Below, in pieces: positions 18,144 through 27,094 of a stretch of 64,000 nt of DNA. A program made the translations under genes and the position numbers. Position 1 is the stretch's first letter. Each line of letters starts with the position of its first letter. The notes beneath the pieces are model-generated. The model made no database searches, was not told the origin of the DNA, and worked only from the letters and a program-made list of their open reading frames with translations. This stretch comes from Tolypothrix bouteillei VB521301 (GTDB taxonomy: Bacteria > Cyanobacteriota > Cyanobacteriia > Cyanobacteriales > Nostocaceae): NCBI RefSeq assembly GCF_000760695.4, contig NZ_JHEG04000001.1, positions 1,892,717-1,956,716 of the forward strand, written 5' to 3'.

Positions 18144-19199
18144 GTGTTACAAGAAAATCGCCTTAGCAAGCATTTACCCATTGCTCAAATAGCCATCGTG
18201 CGATCGCTTCCCGGCTTGGGTGATTTACTATGTGCTGTACCTGCTATGAGAGCAATAAGATTTGCTTTCCCACAGGCTAAAATTACCTTAATTGGTCTTG
18301 TATGGGCGCAAAACTTTGTCAAGCGGTTCAGCCATTACCTAGATGATTTTTTGGAATTTCCCGGTTATCCTGGAATTCCGGAAGTTGTACCGCCAGTTCA
18401 CAAAATACCGCAGTTTTTTGCTAACGTGCAGCAGCAAGACTTTGACTTGGCATTGCAAATGCACGGTAGCGGTATTGTTAGCAATTCCTTCACGGTCTTA
18501 CTGGGTGCTCGCATGAATGCTGGTTTTTACCAGCCCGGACAATACTGTCCGGACCCTAATTATTTTTTGCCTTACCCTACAGACCAACCAGAGGTATGGC
18601 GTCATCTGTGTTTAATGGAATATTTGGGAATTCCATTGCAGGGAGACAATTTAGAGTTTCCTCTACAGCAAGAAGATTTTTCAGCTTTACAGCAAATAGA
18701 GGCTACCCAAGCCCTGAAAAAAGGTGATTATGTCTGCATTCATCCAGGTGCAAGCGTACCAGAAAGACGCTGGTCAAAAGAATTGTTTGCAGCTATTGGC
18801 GATGCCATTGCTGCGCGTGGTTTTCAGGTTGTATTGACGGGTACGCCACCCGAGACAAGTTTAACACAGTCAATTGCAGGAATGATGCAGACCAAACCAA
18901 TTGATTTGGCAGGGCACACCAGCTTGGGTGCAATGGCAGCCCTTTTAAGTCAAGCAGCTTTATTAGTTTGTAACGATACTGGTGTCTCTCATTTAGCAGC
19001 AGCTTTGCAAGTTAAGAGTGTTGTCATTTTCTCCAACTCAGATCCCAATCGTTGGGCTCCACTCAATCGCGATCGCCATCGTATTCTCATAGCCTCTTCT
19101 TTATCTCCAACGCTCCACTCCCCACTCCCTACTCTCGAAACGGTTATGGCTCAAGTAGACGAACTATTGCCCAAGGGAGTCTTAAATGCTACTAGATAA
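18144..19199 (+). CDS. GT9 glycosyltransferase (heptosyltransferase family), copy 1
   Basis: A 351-residue GT9 protein. The start is GTG at 18144, 6 nt after a perfect AGGAGGT; an ATG 4 nt earlier is out of frame and stops after 8 codons. Motifs are VRSLPGLGDLLCAVPAMRAI, the phosphate-binding HPGASVPERRWSKELF, and CNDTGVSHLAAAL near the C-terminus. Family members transfer heptose from an ADP-heptose donor. Residues about 318-334 (SSLSPTLHSPLPTL) come from a C-rich intergenic-type tract read in frame. The gene overlaps the next one by 14 bp and begins the heptose locus. Confidence 0.9.
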   Translation: MLQENRLSKHLPIAQIAIVRSLPGLGDLLCAVPAMRAIRFAFPQAKITLIGLVWAQNFVKRFSHYLDDFLEFPGYPGIPEVVPPVHKIPQFFANVQQQDFDLALQMHGSGIVSNSFTVLLGARMNAGFYQPGQYCPDPNYFLPYPTDQPEVWRHLCLMEYLGIPLQGDNLEFPLQQEDFSALQQIEATQALKKGDYVCIHPGASVPERRWSKELFAAIGDAIAARGFQVVLTGTPPETSLTQSIAGMMQTKPIDLAGHTSLGAMAALLSQAALLVCNDTGVSHLAAALQVKSVVIFSNSDPNRWAPLNRDRHRILIASSLSPTLHSPLPTLETVMAQVDELLPKGVLNATR

Positions 19200-19599
19200 C
19201 TGGCAGACCGTACAGAATATTCTTGTTATACATACAGGGAGCAACCACAATCAAACACAAATTCTTCCAACACTAAAAAGCTTACGTCAATTGCAACCCA
19301 ATTCATTTATCACTTTGATAGAGTCTTCACACAAAATAAATTCATATTCCTCTTGGGTAGATGAGGTATTTATTCATGAAGAAATCGGCACAAAGTTCGT
19401 CAACCCCGAACATGAATTAGCTCTCATTTCTAAACTTAGCCAGCGCAGGTTTGATGCTGCTGTCATTTGTACAGAGCTAGGAGAGTCACCCTATTCTTTA
19501 GCTTATATTTGCTATTTAGCAGGAATTCCAATACGTATTGGTCGCTCCCAAGAATTTGGTGGTAGCGTTCTTTCTAAATGCATAATTCATAATTCATAA
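19186..19599 (+). pseudogene. Truncated GT9 glycosyltransferase (N-terminal half only)
   Basis: The 137-residue frame matches the N-terminal part of the GT9 at 29195: compare FDAAVICTELGESPYSLAYI-CYLAGIPIRIG here with FDAAIIFTSFSQSP and CYLASIPSRIG there. The match ends at FGGSVLS, after which a short repeat (CATAATTCATAATT, 19579-19608) supplies the residues CIIHNS and the stop. The C-terminal donor-binding half with its HPGA and TG-H motifs is missing, so GT9 catalysis is not expected. The gene overlaps the upstream GT9 by 14 bp and was probably once a functional operon member. Loss at a repeat suggests a deletion mediated by repeat recombination or slippage. Confidence 0.75.
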
Positions 19600-19608
19600 T
19601 TCGTAATT
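19579..19608 (+). repeat. Short tandem repeat of CATAATT type
   Basis: About three and a half units of an 8-9 nt motif (CATAATTCATAATTC...) abut the truncated GT9 gene and provide its stop codon. Similar repeats mark other gene borders in this locus. Confidence 0.7.
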
Positions 19609-19612
19609 TTTT

Positions 19613-20569
19613 ATGCGTATTTTAACTTGGCACGTGCATGGTAGTTATCTGTACTACCTAACTCAAAGTTCCCATGAGTTTTATTTACCCGTCAAACCCG
19701 ATCGCCCAGAAGGATATGGTGGTCGTCTTGGAGGCTTACCTTGGTCAGATAACGTTCATGATATACCTGCTTCGGAAGTCAAAAATCTTAAAATAGACTG
19801 TATTTTGTTTCAATCACGCAAAAACTACCTCGAAGACCAATACGAAATACTCTCCGAGTCACAACGACAACTTCCAAAAATTTATTTGGAACACGATCCC
19901 CCACGAGAACACCCAACAGATACCCGCCATATTGTAAACGATCCAAATGTTTTACTGGTTCATGTAACTCACTTTAACCAACTGATGTGGGATAGCGGTC
20001 AAACGCCTACTTGTATCATTGAACATGGGGTAACTATACCGGATGATGTTTGTTACACGGGTGAATTAGAACGGGGATTAGTCGTTGTCAATGGATTGCG
20101 ATCGCGCGGTCGTCGTTTGGGTGTCGATGTCTTTGAACGCGTTCGCCAAGAAATCCCTCTAGATTTAGTTGGTATGGGTGCAGAAAAACTGGATGGACTT
20201 GGTGAGATACCGCACCATCAACTACCAGCATTTGCTTCGCGCTACCGCTTCTTTTTTAATCCCATTCGCTACACTAGCTTGGGGCTTGCTGTCTGTGAAG
20301 CAATGATGGTGGGATTGCCAATTATTGGGTTAGCAACCACAGAAATGACAACAGTTGTAGAAAACGGAGTTTCTGGTTACATCAGCACTGATGTAGAAAA
20401 GCTAATTCATCAAATGAAGCATCTTTTAGATAACAGAACACAGGCGCAAAAACTGAGCCAAGGAGCGAGAGAAACAGCACAACAACGCTTTAATATTAAG
20501 AGATTTGTTCGGGACTGGGACAAAGTTTTTAAATTAAGTAGGTCAGCAGAAATAATCACAAGTTTGTAG
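19613..20569 (+). CDS. Glycosyltransferase, GT4-like
   Basis: The 318-residue product has a degenerate N-terminal half (MRILTWHVHGSYLYYL, then YLEHDPPREHPTD) and a C-terminal GT-B half with the typical donor-binding signature YTSLGLAVCEAMMVGLPIIG, where the first E of the usual EX7E motif sits in CEAMM, followed by TTVVENGVSGY. It is shorter than typical GT4 enzymes (about 370 residues). It is encoded 70 bp before the GT-isomerase fusion gene. It is likely a cytoplasmic or membrane-peripheral transferase for the same glycan; specificity is unknown. Confidence 0.82.
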   Translation: MRILTWHVHGSYLYYLTQSSHEFYLPVKPDRPEGYGGRLGGLPWSDNVHDIPASEVKNLKIDCILFQSRKNYLEDQYEILSESQRQLPKIYLEHDPPREHPTDTRHIVNDPNVLLVHVTHFNQLMWDSGQTPTCIIEHGVTIPDDVCYTGELERGLVVVNGLRSRGRRLGVDVFERVRQEIPLDLVGMGAEKLDGLGEIPHHQLPAFASRYRFFFNPIRYTSLGLAVCEAMMVGLPIIGLATTEMTTVVENGVSGYISTDVEKLIHQMKHLLDNRTQAQKLSQGARETAQQRFNIKRFVRDWDKVFKLSRSAEIITSL

Positions 20570-20639
20570 TTACGCTCTATATGCATTGCAACTACGAACG
20601 AAATACAAAGATTTTACAGGAATCGGTGATTAATAACCA

Positions 20640-22571
20640 ATGACTAAATTCATTGCCTTAATTAGCGAGCATGCTTCACCTCTTGGTACTTTTGGAGGTG
20701 CAGATAGCGGCGGTCAAAACGTATATGTAGGACAAATAGCTAAACATTTAGCTGCATCAGGTTATAAAGTAGACGTTTTTACCAGACGGGACAGTCACGA
20801 ATTACCAGAAATTATAGAATGGATGAATGGTGTTCGGATTATTAATGTTCCTGCAGGTCCTGCTATATACGTGCGAAAAGAAGATATGCTGCCGTATATG
20901 GAGGAATTTACAACATACGTTTTGAATTTTTGTCAAAATAGTTCTTATGGAAATAAATATAAGTACGATTTGATACATGCTAACTTCTGGATGTCAGCAT
21001 TGGTTGCAGCAGAAATTAAGCGCATTTTGGGTATTCCTTTTGTTGTAACTTTCCATGCACTAGGTCGAGTCCGCCGTTTTTGGCAAGGTGATGCAGACGA
21101 ATTTCCGGACGCTCGCTTTACCATTGAAGACCGCATTGTGAAAGAAGCAGATCATATCATTGCTGAGTGTCCTCAGGATGAAGAAGACTTGCGAAAACTT
21201 TACTGTGCCAAAAAAGAGAATATCACTATTATTCCTTGCGGCTTTGATGCAGCAGAGTTTTCGCCAGTCAATAAAATATCTGCTCGTGAAAAGCTAGACT
21301 TTTCTCCCGATGAAAATCTCATTCTTCAGTTAGGGCGTTTAGTCCCTCGTAAAGGAGTAGATACAGTCATCCGAGCTTTTGGACGTGTTTTGCAGCAGTA
21401 TCAGATTCCAGCACGACTGTTGATTGTAGGAGGTGAGTCAGAAGAACCAGACCCCCGCACTACACCAGAAATCAATCGATTGCAAGCTGTTGCTCTTGAA
21501 GAGGGTGTTGAGTCGCAAGTGACATTCGTCGGGCGTCGCAATCGCGAAATACTTAAATATTATTATTGTGCATCAGATGTCTTTGTCACAACACCTTGGT
21601 ATGAACCATTTGGTATTACACCTTTAGAAGCTATGGCTTGTGGAACTCCCGTGATTGGTTCTAACGTTGGAGGAATCAAATTCACAGTCAAAGATTCTGA
21701 AACAGGGTTTCTTGTACCGCCAAACGATCCAGATACAATTGCAGAGAAAATTGCTTATTTGCTCAAAAATCCAGAAATACGCGATCGCTTGGGCTCTCAA
21801 GGGAGAGATCGTGTTGCTCGCTACTTTACTTGGAAGAAAGTGACAAACTCTATTGCCACCCTATACGAAAAAGTTTTGCGTCACAAGCAAAGAACAATTA
21901 TTTCTTCTCCTGCTCCTTCCTCAGGTTCCCTCATTGATGAAAGTTTTACAGCAGCGATTGCGGTGATGGAAAAATCCAGACACACCTTGAAAAGTGCAAT
22001 TCAAGAAGCCGCAGAATTGCTCTTTTCTTGCTTTTCTTTAGGCGGTAAAGTGCTGGTTTGTGGTAATGGAGGAAGCGCAGCCGATGCTCAACATTTTGCT
22101 GCAGAGTTTGTTGGTAAATTACGCTGCTCAAAACGGTCGGGATTGCCAGTTATGGCGCTGACAGCAGATACAGCTTTTTTAACGGCTTGGGCTAACGATG
22201 TCGGATACGAGCACGTTTTTGCCAGACAGGTAGAAGCATTTGCTCAACCAGGAGATTTATTACTCGGGATCAGTACGAGTGGGCGATCGCGTAATATCAT
22301 TGAAGCATTCAAAACTGCCCGTCACCTTCGCATCAACACAATTGCTCTTTTAGGTGGCGATGGTGGGGAAGTATTAGCGATCGCAGATTCAGCAGTTGTT
22401 GTACCGGCAACTGATACTCAACGTATCCAAGAAGTACAACATATTGTTCTCCATATTTTGTGTGAGTTAGTAGAAAGTAGGGGACTCGCGACAGGGGAAA
22501 GCATGAATCCTCAATGCCGAATTCCCAATAATGAGTTACGGCTCGCAAATCATCAAGCTTTAACAATTTAA
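20640..22571 (+). CDS. Fusion protein: GT4 glycosyltransferase + GmhA-type phosphoheptose isomerase
   Basis: A 643-residue two-domain protein. Residues 1-415 form a sucrose-synthase-like GT4 enzyme: GTFGGADSGGQNVYVGQIAK at the N-terminus, QLGRLVPRKGVDTVIRAF in the middle, and PWYEPFGITPLEAMACGTPV with the EX7E motif. A Pro/Ser linker (about 422-432) leads to a SIS domain (about 435-625) with CGNGGSAADAQHFAAEFVG and GISTSGRSRNI, the GmhA signature for converting sedoheptulose-7-phosphate to glycero-manno-heptose-7-phosphate. Both halves keep their motifs. The fusion physically ties heptose precursor synthesis to a transferase in a locus that also encodes HldE and GmhB. The start lies in repeat-like sequence (AACCAATGACT) with no clear ribosome site. 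Confidence 0.92.
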   Translation: MTKFIALISEHASPLGTFGGADSGGQNVYVGQIAKHLAASGYKVDVFTRRDSHELPEIIEWMNGVRIINVPAGPAIYVRKEDMLPYMEEFTTYVLNFCQNSSYGNKYKYDLIHANFWMSALVAAEIKRILGIPFVVTFHALGRVRRFWQGDADEFPDARFTIEDRIVKEADHIIAECPQDEEDLRKLYCAKKENITIIPCGFDAAEFSPVNKISAREKLDFSPDENLILQLGRLVPRKGVDTVIRAFGRVLQQYQIPARLLIVGGESEEPDPRTTPEINRLQAVALEEGVESQVTFVGRRNREILKYYYCASDVFVTTPWYEPFGITPLEAMACGTPVIGSNVGGIKFTVKDSETGFLVPPNDPDTIAEKIAYLLKNPEIRDRLGSQGRDRVARYFTWKKVTNSIATLYEKVLRHKQRTIISSPAPSSGSLIDESFTAAIAVMEKSRHTLKSAIQEAAELLFSCFSLGGKVLVCGNGGSAADAQHFAAEFVGKLRCSKRSGLPVMALTADTAFLTAWANDVGYEHVFARQVEAFAQPGDLLLGISTSGRSRNIIEAFKTARHLRINTIALLGGDGGEVLAIADSAVVVPATDTQRIQEVQHIVLHILCELVESRGLATGESMNPQCRIPNNELRLANHQALTI

Positions 22572-22583
22572 GGAGTCAGAATT

Positions 22584-23309
22584 ATGCAAGAACTACAAGG
22601 CAAAGTCGTTTTAGTGACAGGAGGCGGACGCGGACTTGGAGAAGCAACATCCCAGACATTGTCTTCAGCAGGTGCTAGCGTTGTTGTTGCCGATATTCGA
22701 GATGACCTAGCAAATAAAGTCAGTGGAGAAATTCAGGCTAATGGCTTTCAAGCACAGCCATTAGTACTAGACGTGACAAATGAGGAACAAGTAGAGACTG
22801 CGATTCACAAAATTGTTTCCCAATACGGACGCTTGGATGCTTTAATTAACAACGCAGGTACAGATGTGACCGTCTCTATAGAAGAACTTTCCGTTAAGGA
22901 TTGGGATAGAATTCTTGCAGTGAACTTACGCGCTCCTTTCATTATGTCAAAATTTGCTTTGCCAGTTATGAAAGAACAAGGAAGCGGTCACATTATCAAC
23001 ATTTCTTCTACTGCAGCAAAGCGTGCTTGGCCCAATGCTTCAGCATACCATGCCAGTAAATGGGGGCTATTAGGTTTCAGTCATGCGTTGCACGTAGAGG
23101 CTCGTCCTTACAATATTAAGGTGACAGCTTTGGTTGCAGGTGGAATGGAAACGCCATTTTTACTCGATAGATTTCCAGATATAGATGTCAGCAAGCTACA
23201 AAATCCCAAGAATGTTGCTGCGACTATCCGGTTTTTACTGTCCACCCCCGAAGGAACTGTCATTCCAGAAATGATGGTTCTACCAATGGCTGAAAGTTCT
23301 TGGCCATAA
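22584..23309 (+). CDS. Short-chain dehydrogenase/reductase
   Basis: A classical 241-residue SDR: VTGGGRGLGEA cofactor motif, NNAG at about residue 90, catalytic Ser in ISSTAAKRAW and YHASK with catalytic Tyr and Lys. ADIRDD after beta-strand 2 has an acidic residue that favours NAD(H). An AAGGAG site lies before the ATG and only 12 bp separates it from the fusion gene, so it is in the heptose operon. It could modify a heptose or sugar nucleotide (oxidation, deoxygenation, epimerisation). It is not an HldD-type epimerase, which is an extended SDR, so no HldD is encoded here. Confidence 0.88.
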   Translation: MQELQGKVVLVTGGGRGLGEATSQTLSSAGASVVVADIRDDLANKVSGEIQANGFQAQPLVLDVTNEEQVETAIHKIVSQYGRLDALINNAGTDVTVSIEELSVKDWDRILAVNLRAPFIMSKFALPVMKEQGSGHIINISSTAAKRAWPNASAYHASKWGLLGFSHALHVEARPYNIKVTALVAGGMETPFLLDRFPDIDVSKLQNPKNVAATIRFLLSTPEGTVIPEMMVLPMAESSWP

Positions 23310-23396
23310 TGGTTAATCGTTAGTGGTTAGTCGTTAGTGGCAAACAACTATCTGCTAACTAACGACTTATGCTCAAATCCCTATGCTCCATGCTTT

Positions 23397-24017
23397 ATGC
23401 TTAATAAAACAGTATTTTTGGATAAGGATGGGACTCTGATTGAGGATGTACCTTATAATGTCGATCCAAAGTATATTAAACTAGCGCCAGGTGCGATTGA
23501 GGGACTACGGCTTCTGAATGAGTTAGGGTATGAGTTGATTGTTATAACCAATCAGTCAGGTGTAGCACGCAGATATTTCCAGGAATCTGCTCTTGTGGGT
23601 GTGGAGGAACATTTGCGTAACCTTTTTGGTGAGTTTGGTATCAATTTATCGGGCTTTTACTACTGTCCCCATCACCCGGATGGCGTGGTTTCAGAATTTG
23701 CCATTGCTTGTGATTGTCGCAAGCCCGCACCTGGAATGTTATTACGTGCAGCACGCGATCGCAATATCGATCTACACGCATCGTGGTTTATTGGTGATAT
23801 TCTCAATGATGTAGAAGCCGGACACCGTGCGGGTTGCAAAACGATATTAATTAACAATGGAAATGAGACAGAATGGGAGTTGTCTCCCTTGCGAACTCCA
23901 GATTTCATTGTCAGTGACCTTGCAGAAGCCGCACAAGCAATCTTTTCTGTAGATAGTCATTCTGAATATAGGGGAGAATTGCCCAAGGAATCATCACTCA
24001 CGGAGGTTTTTAGGTGA
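23397..24017 (+). CDS. gmhB: D-glycero-beta-D-manno-heptose 1,7-bisphosphate 7-phosphatase
   Basis: The start is taken at ATG 23397 (MLNKTVFLDKDGTLIED); an in-frame GTG at 23337 would add 20 residues encoded by repeat-like DNA. The 206-residue HAD-IIIA protein has the nucleophile motif FLDKDGTL, threonine/asparagine motif II (VITNQSGV), a zinc-binding loop with CPHHPDG and CDCRKP, and IGDILNDVEAG as motif III/IV. These match GmhB, which removes the 7-phosphate of heptose-1,7-bisphosphate. Its stop overlaps the GTG start of the HldE gene, implying translational coupling. A histidinol-phosphate phosphatase is possible but context favours GmhB. Confidence 0.92.
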   Translation: MLNKTVFLDKDGTLIEDVPYNVDPKYIKLAPGAIEGLRLLNELGYELIVITNQSGVARRYFQESALVGVEEHLRNLFGEFGINLSGFYYCPHHPDGVVSEFAIACDCRKPAPGMLLRAARDRNIDLHASWFIGDILNDVEAGHRAGCKTILINNGNETEWELSPLRTPDFIVSDLAEAAQAIFSVDSHSEYRGELPKESSLTEVFR

Positions 24018-25549
24018 AGCCTGACCTGCTAAAGTTGCTGGATACAACCCCCAACCTTCATGTCATTGTCATTGGTGAAGCCATGCTTGATGGCTATTTA
24101 GAAGGATTTAGCGATCGTCTTTGCCCGGAAGCTCCAGTTCCAGTTGTAACTGTTAAAAATCGCGTCTACGTTCCTGGTGGTGCAGCCAATACAGCTGTTA
24201 ATATTACCAGTTTTGGCGGACAAGTGACATTTCTGTCAGTTATTGGTGACGACTCAGAAGGTTTACAATTAAAGCGATCGCTCTTAGAACAGGGTGTTTC
24301 AACGACAGACCTCATCGTTCATCCAGGTAGGCAAACACTTGCCAAGCAACGAGCGATCGCAGCATCACAAATACTCCTGAGAATAGATACGGGAACGACA
24401 AACGCTATTGATGGCGATACAGAACAAGCACTGATTGCAAAATTACAACTTGTCTTTCCACAATGTCATGCTGTTATCATCTCCGATTACGGTTATGGAA
24501 TTTTAACAGCAAAAGTCATTGATGCGATCGCGCAACTGCAACAGCAACATCCCCGGATTCTCGTTGTTGATTCCAAAAACCTCACTGTTTACCGACATCT
24601 TAAAGTAACAGCAGTCAAACCAAACTACGAACAGACAACACAATTACTGAAAATTCCCCCTTACATCCCCATCCAAAATCAAGAAATCTCACGTGCAGAA
24701 CAAATTACACCATACGGCGAGAAACTTCTTGATATAACAGGTGCAAAAATAGTTGCTGTCACGCTAGACACAGAAGGTGCGATCGTCTTTCAGGGTGACT
24801 CCCCGCCGCACCGTACATACACTCAACCCACCAACCAATCCCGCACCGCAGGCGCAGGAGATACTTATATAAGTGCTTTAACCCTAGCCCTAGCATCTGG
24901 TGCAGCAACACCATTGGCTGCTGATTTTGCCGCAAGTGCTGCAGCAATCGTTGTGAGAAAAGAAGGAACCACCACCTGTTCTATTGAAGAACTCCGGCTG
25001 TTTCTATCTTCGTCTTCCCCCACTCCCCCCCACTCCCCCTCTCCTGCTCTCCCCCTCTCCTCCTCCCCCACTCTCCAAAAAAACATAACAGACACCAACC
25101 AACTCATTACCGTTATCGCCGACTACCGCAAAGCGGGATACAAAATAGTTTTCACCAATGGTTGCTTCGACATTCTTCATGCTGGACACGTTTCTTATCT
25201 CAACCGTGCTAAAGCATTAGGAGATATTTTGATAATTGGAGTTAATTCAGATAACAGCATCCGCCGGATCAAAGGAGAAACCCGTCCTATCAATTCGTTA
25301 GAAGACCGTATCCAAGTTTTAGGTGGGCTGGCTTGTGTTGATTATCTGATTGCTTTTAATGAGGACACGCCTATCAACTTAATTCGATTAGTGCAACCTG
25401 ACATTTATGTCAAAGGTGGTGATTACACAATAGAAACACTACCAGAAGCACCTGTTATACAACAATTCGGTGGTGTTGTCAAACTCTTACCATTCCTAGA
25501 GAATCGTTCAACCACAGAAATCATAAAAAAAATTATACAAAACCATTAA
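24014..25549 (+). CDS. hldE: Bifunctional heptose-7-phosphate kinase / heptose-1-phosphate adenylyltransferase
   Basis: A 511-residue protein. Residues 1-325 are a PfkB-type kinase (GEAMLDGYLEG, VPGGAANTAVN, and the catalytic GAGDTYISAL). Residues 370-511 are a nucleotidyltransferase (VFTNGCFDILHAGHVSYL with the HxGH motif, VNSDNSIRRIKG). It would phosphorylate heptose-7-phosphate at C1 and later adenylylate heptose-1-phosphate to ADP-heptose. The linker (about 332-355) is an odd Ser/Pro/Leu run encoded by a C-rich pyrimidine tract (25009-25078) and is longer than usual. The start is GTG with CGGAGGT 6 nt upstream, overlapping the gmhB stop. Confidence 0.94.
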   Translation: MKPDLLKLLDTTPNLHVIVIGEAMLDGYLEGFSDRLCPEAPVPVVTVKNRVYVPGGAANTAVNITSFGGQVTFLSVIGDDSEGLQLKRSLLEQGVSTTDLIVHPGRQTLAKQRAIAASQILLRIDTGTTNAIDGDTEQALIAKLQLVFPQCHAVIISDYGYGILTAKVIDAIAQLQQQHPRILVVDSKNLTVYRHLKVTAVKPNYEQTTQLLKIPPYIPIQNQEISRAEQITPYGEKLLDITGAKIVAVTLDTEGAIVFQGDSPPHRTYTQPTNQSRTAGAGDTYISALTLALASGAATPLAADFAASAAAIVVRKEGTTTCSIEELRLFLSSSSPTPPHSPSPALPLSSSPTLQKNITDTNQLITVIADYRKAGYKIVFTNGCFDILHAGHVSYLNRAKALGDILIIGVNSDNSIRRIKGETRPINSLEDRIQVLGGLACVDYLIAFNEDTPINLIRLVQPDIYVKGGDYTIETLPEAPVIQQFGGVVKLLPFLENRSTTEIIKKIIQNH

Positions 25550-25582
25550 CCGCGTACAGGTGCAGCACAATTGAATCAAATT

Positions 25583-25607
25583 GTTGGGTTTCGTTCTTCA
25601 ACCCAAC
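25583..25607. terminator. Hairpin after hldE
   Basis: GTTGGGTT and AACCCAAC form a perfect 8-bp stem with a 9-nt loop 34 bp after the hldE stop. The following sequence is CTACCTCTTCTT, only moderately U-rich. It may be a transcription terminator or a dispersed palindrome; the downstream GT9 gene would then need its own promoter. Confidence 0.45.
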
Positions 25608-25712
25608 CTACCTCTTCTTAATGTTTACTGTTATAAATCATCTCTCCAATTAACAACCAATAACTAACGACCAACAACTAACCACTCATAACTAATCACG
25701 AACCAGCAACCA

Positions 25713-26849
25713 ATGACTTCCTGGAACTCTGCCAAAAATATTCTCTGCATTAGACTCGACACCATTGGTGATGTATTGATGACTACACCAGCAATTCGTG
25801 CTCTCAAACGATCGCATCCCAATCGTCGGATTACACTGCTAACATCCTCCGCAGGTGCAACCACTGCTTCACTTGTGCCAGAAATAGATGATGTCATTGT
25901 CTATGATGCACCTTGGCTAAAAGCAACAGCACCCCGACAAAATAGCCGTCCCGAATATGATATGGCGGACTACCTGCGAAACCTTCAATTTGACGGTGCA
26001 ATCATTTTTACAGTTTACAGTCAAAATCCCCTTCCCTCGGCATTTCTATGTTATCTAGCAGATATACCCCTACGATTGGCACATTGTCATGAGAACCCAT
26101 ACCAACTCTTAACAGATTGGGTAAAAGATCCAGAACCAGAACGTTTTTTGCGTCATGAGGTTCGCCGTCAACTTGACTTAGTAGCTACAATTAATTGTCA
26201 TACAGACGATGAGAGAATGTCTTTAGGAGTTCCAAACAAGGCTTTAGCCACTGTCGAGAAAATCCTACAACAACTTGGTATCGATCGAGAACATCCTTGG
26301 GTAGTCATTCATCCCGGTGCAACAGCTGCTTCCAGACGTTATGCACCCGATCGGTTTGCTCTTGTCGCCAGGAGTCTAGTTCGTGACTTCAACATCCCGG
26401 TTATATTTACGGGTACGCAACCAGAACAAGAACTCGTTGAAGACATCATGGCAATAGCATCTGTCAGCAACATGGCTTCCCTAGTAGGTCGTCTTGACTT
26501 AACCGAACTAGCAGCACTGCTATCACTGACTCCTTTACTTATTTCTAATAATACTGGTCCAGTTCACATTGCCGCAGCTGTTGGTACACCAGTTGTGGAT
26601 TTGTATGCTCTAACCAATCCCCAACATACTCCTTGGGGTGTTCCAAATCGCGTTCTTTTTCATGATGTCCCTTGTAAAAATTGCTACAAAAGCATTTGTC
26701 CTGAGGGCCATCAGAATTGCTTGAGTCTGGTGACTCCAGAGTCTGTTGTCAGTGCAGCCCGCGAACTGTTAAGCGAGACTTGGGAAAGTGCAACAGGGAT
26801 TGAGAAAACTGATTCACTTATAGAAAAGGCACTCACTGCTATTGATTAA
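25713..26849 (+). CDS. GT9 glycosyltransferase (heptosyltransferase family), copy 2
   Basis: A 378-residue GT9 with IRLDTIGDVLMTTPAIRAL, HPGATAASRRYAPDRFALVA and SNNTGPVHIAAAVGTP, all intact. The C-terminus has a cysteine group (PCKNCYKSICPEGHQNCLS) that also appears in the GT9s at 28150, 29195 and 41951, suggesting a metal site or disulfides in this subfamily. The ATG lies inside repeat-like sequence (CAACCAATGACT) without a good ribosome site. It probably transfers heptose, or another sugar from a nucleotide donor, to the locus glycan. Confidence 0.9.
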   Translation: MTSWNSAKNILCIRLDTIGDVLMTTPAIRALKRSHPNRRITLLTSSAGATTASLVPEIDDVIVYDAPWLKATAPRQNSRPEYDMADYLRNLQFDGAIIFTVYSQNPLPSAFLCYLADIPLRLAHCHENPYQLLTDWVKDPEPERFLRHEVRRQLDLVATINCHTDDERMSLGVPNKALATVEKILQQLGIDREHPWVVIHPGATAASRRYAPDRFALVARSLVRDFNIPVIFTGTQPEQELVEDIMAIASVSNMASLVGRLDLTELAALLSLTPLLISNNTGPVHIAAAVGTPVVDLYALTNPQHTPWGVPNRVLFHDVPCKNCYKSICPEGHQNCLSLVTPESVVSAARELLSETWESATGIEKTDSLIEKALTAID

Positions 26850-26914
26850 AGGACTTCTCAAGAAAAAATATCCCAAAATTTCTTATTGCTCTTCTATGAC
26901 TCTAAGGAGAGAAT

Positions 26915-26970
26915 AATCAAGGCGATTGGAAATCGCGCCTATATAAACGAAGTCCGCCTACGCGGACTCA
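26915..26970. repeat. Dispersed palindromic repeat, family A, short copy
   Basis: GCGATTGGAAATCGC followed by CCTATATAAACGAA and the palindrome AGTCCGCCTACGCGGACT (26951-26968). The same architecture (GCGATTxAAATCGC, CTATACAAACGAA, GCCTACGC palindrome) occurs at 32260-32348 and in part near 51098. It lies between two glycosyltransferase genes and is noncoding. Confidence 0.75.
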
Positions 26971-27094
26971 TATCAGAATTAGGTTTCCAATTTAATCTAA
27001 CGAGAGTAATAAAAGAGCATTATGGTGCGGATCTGCTAACCCGCGCCGCAAGATAAATACCAAGGCATTTCTAATAATCAATTACAAATGACCA

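Noticed and set aside
22584..23309. SDR gene as the missing HldD epimerase
   Set aside because: It is a classical 241-residue SDR with a YHASK site, whereas HldD is an extended SDR of about 310 residues.
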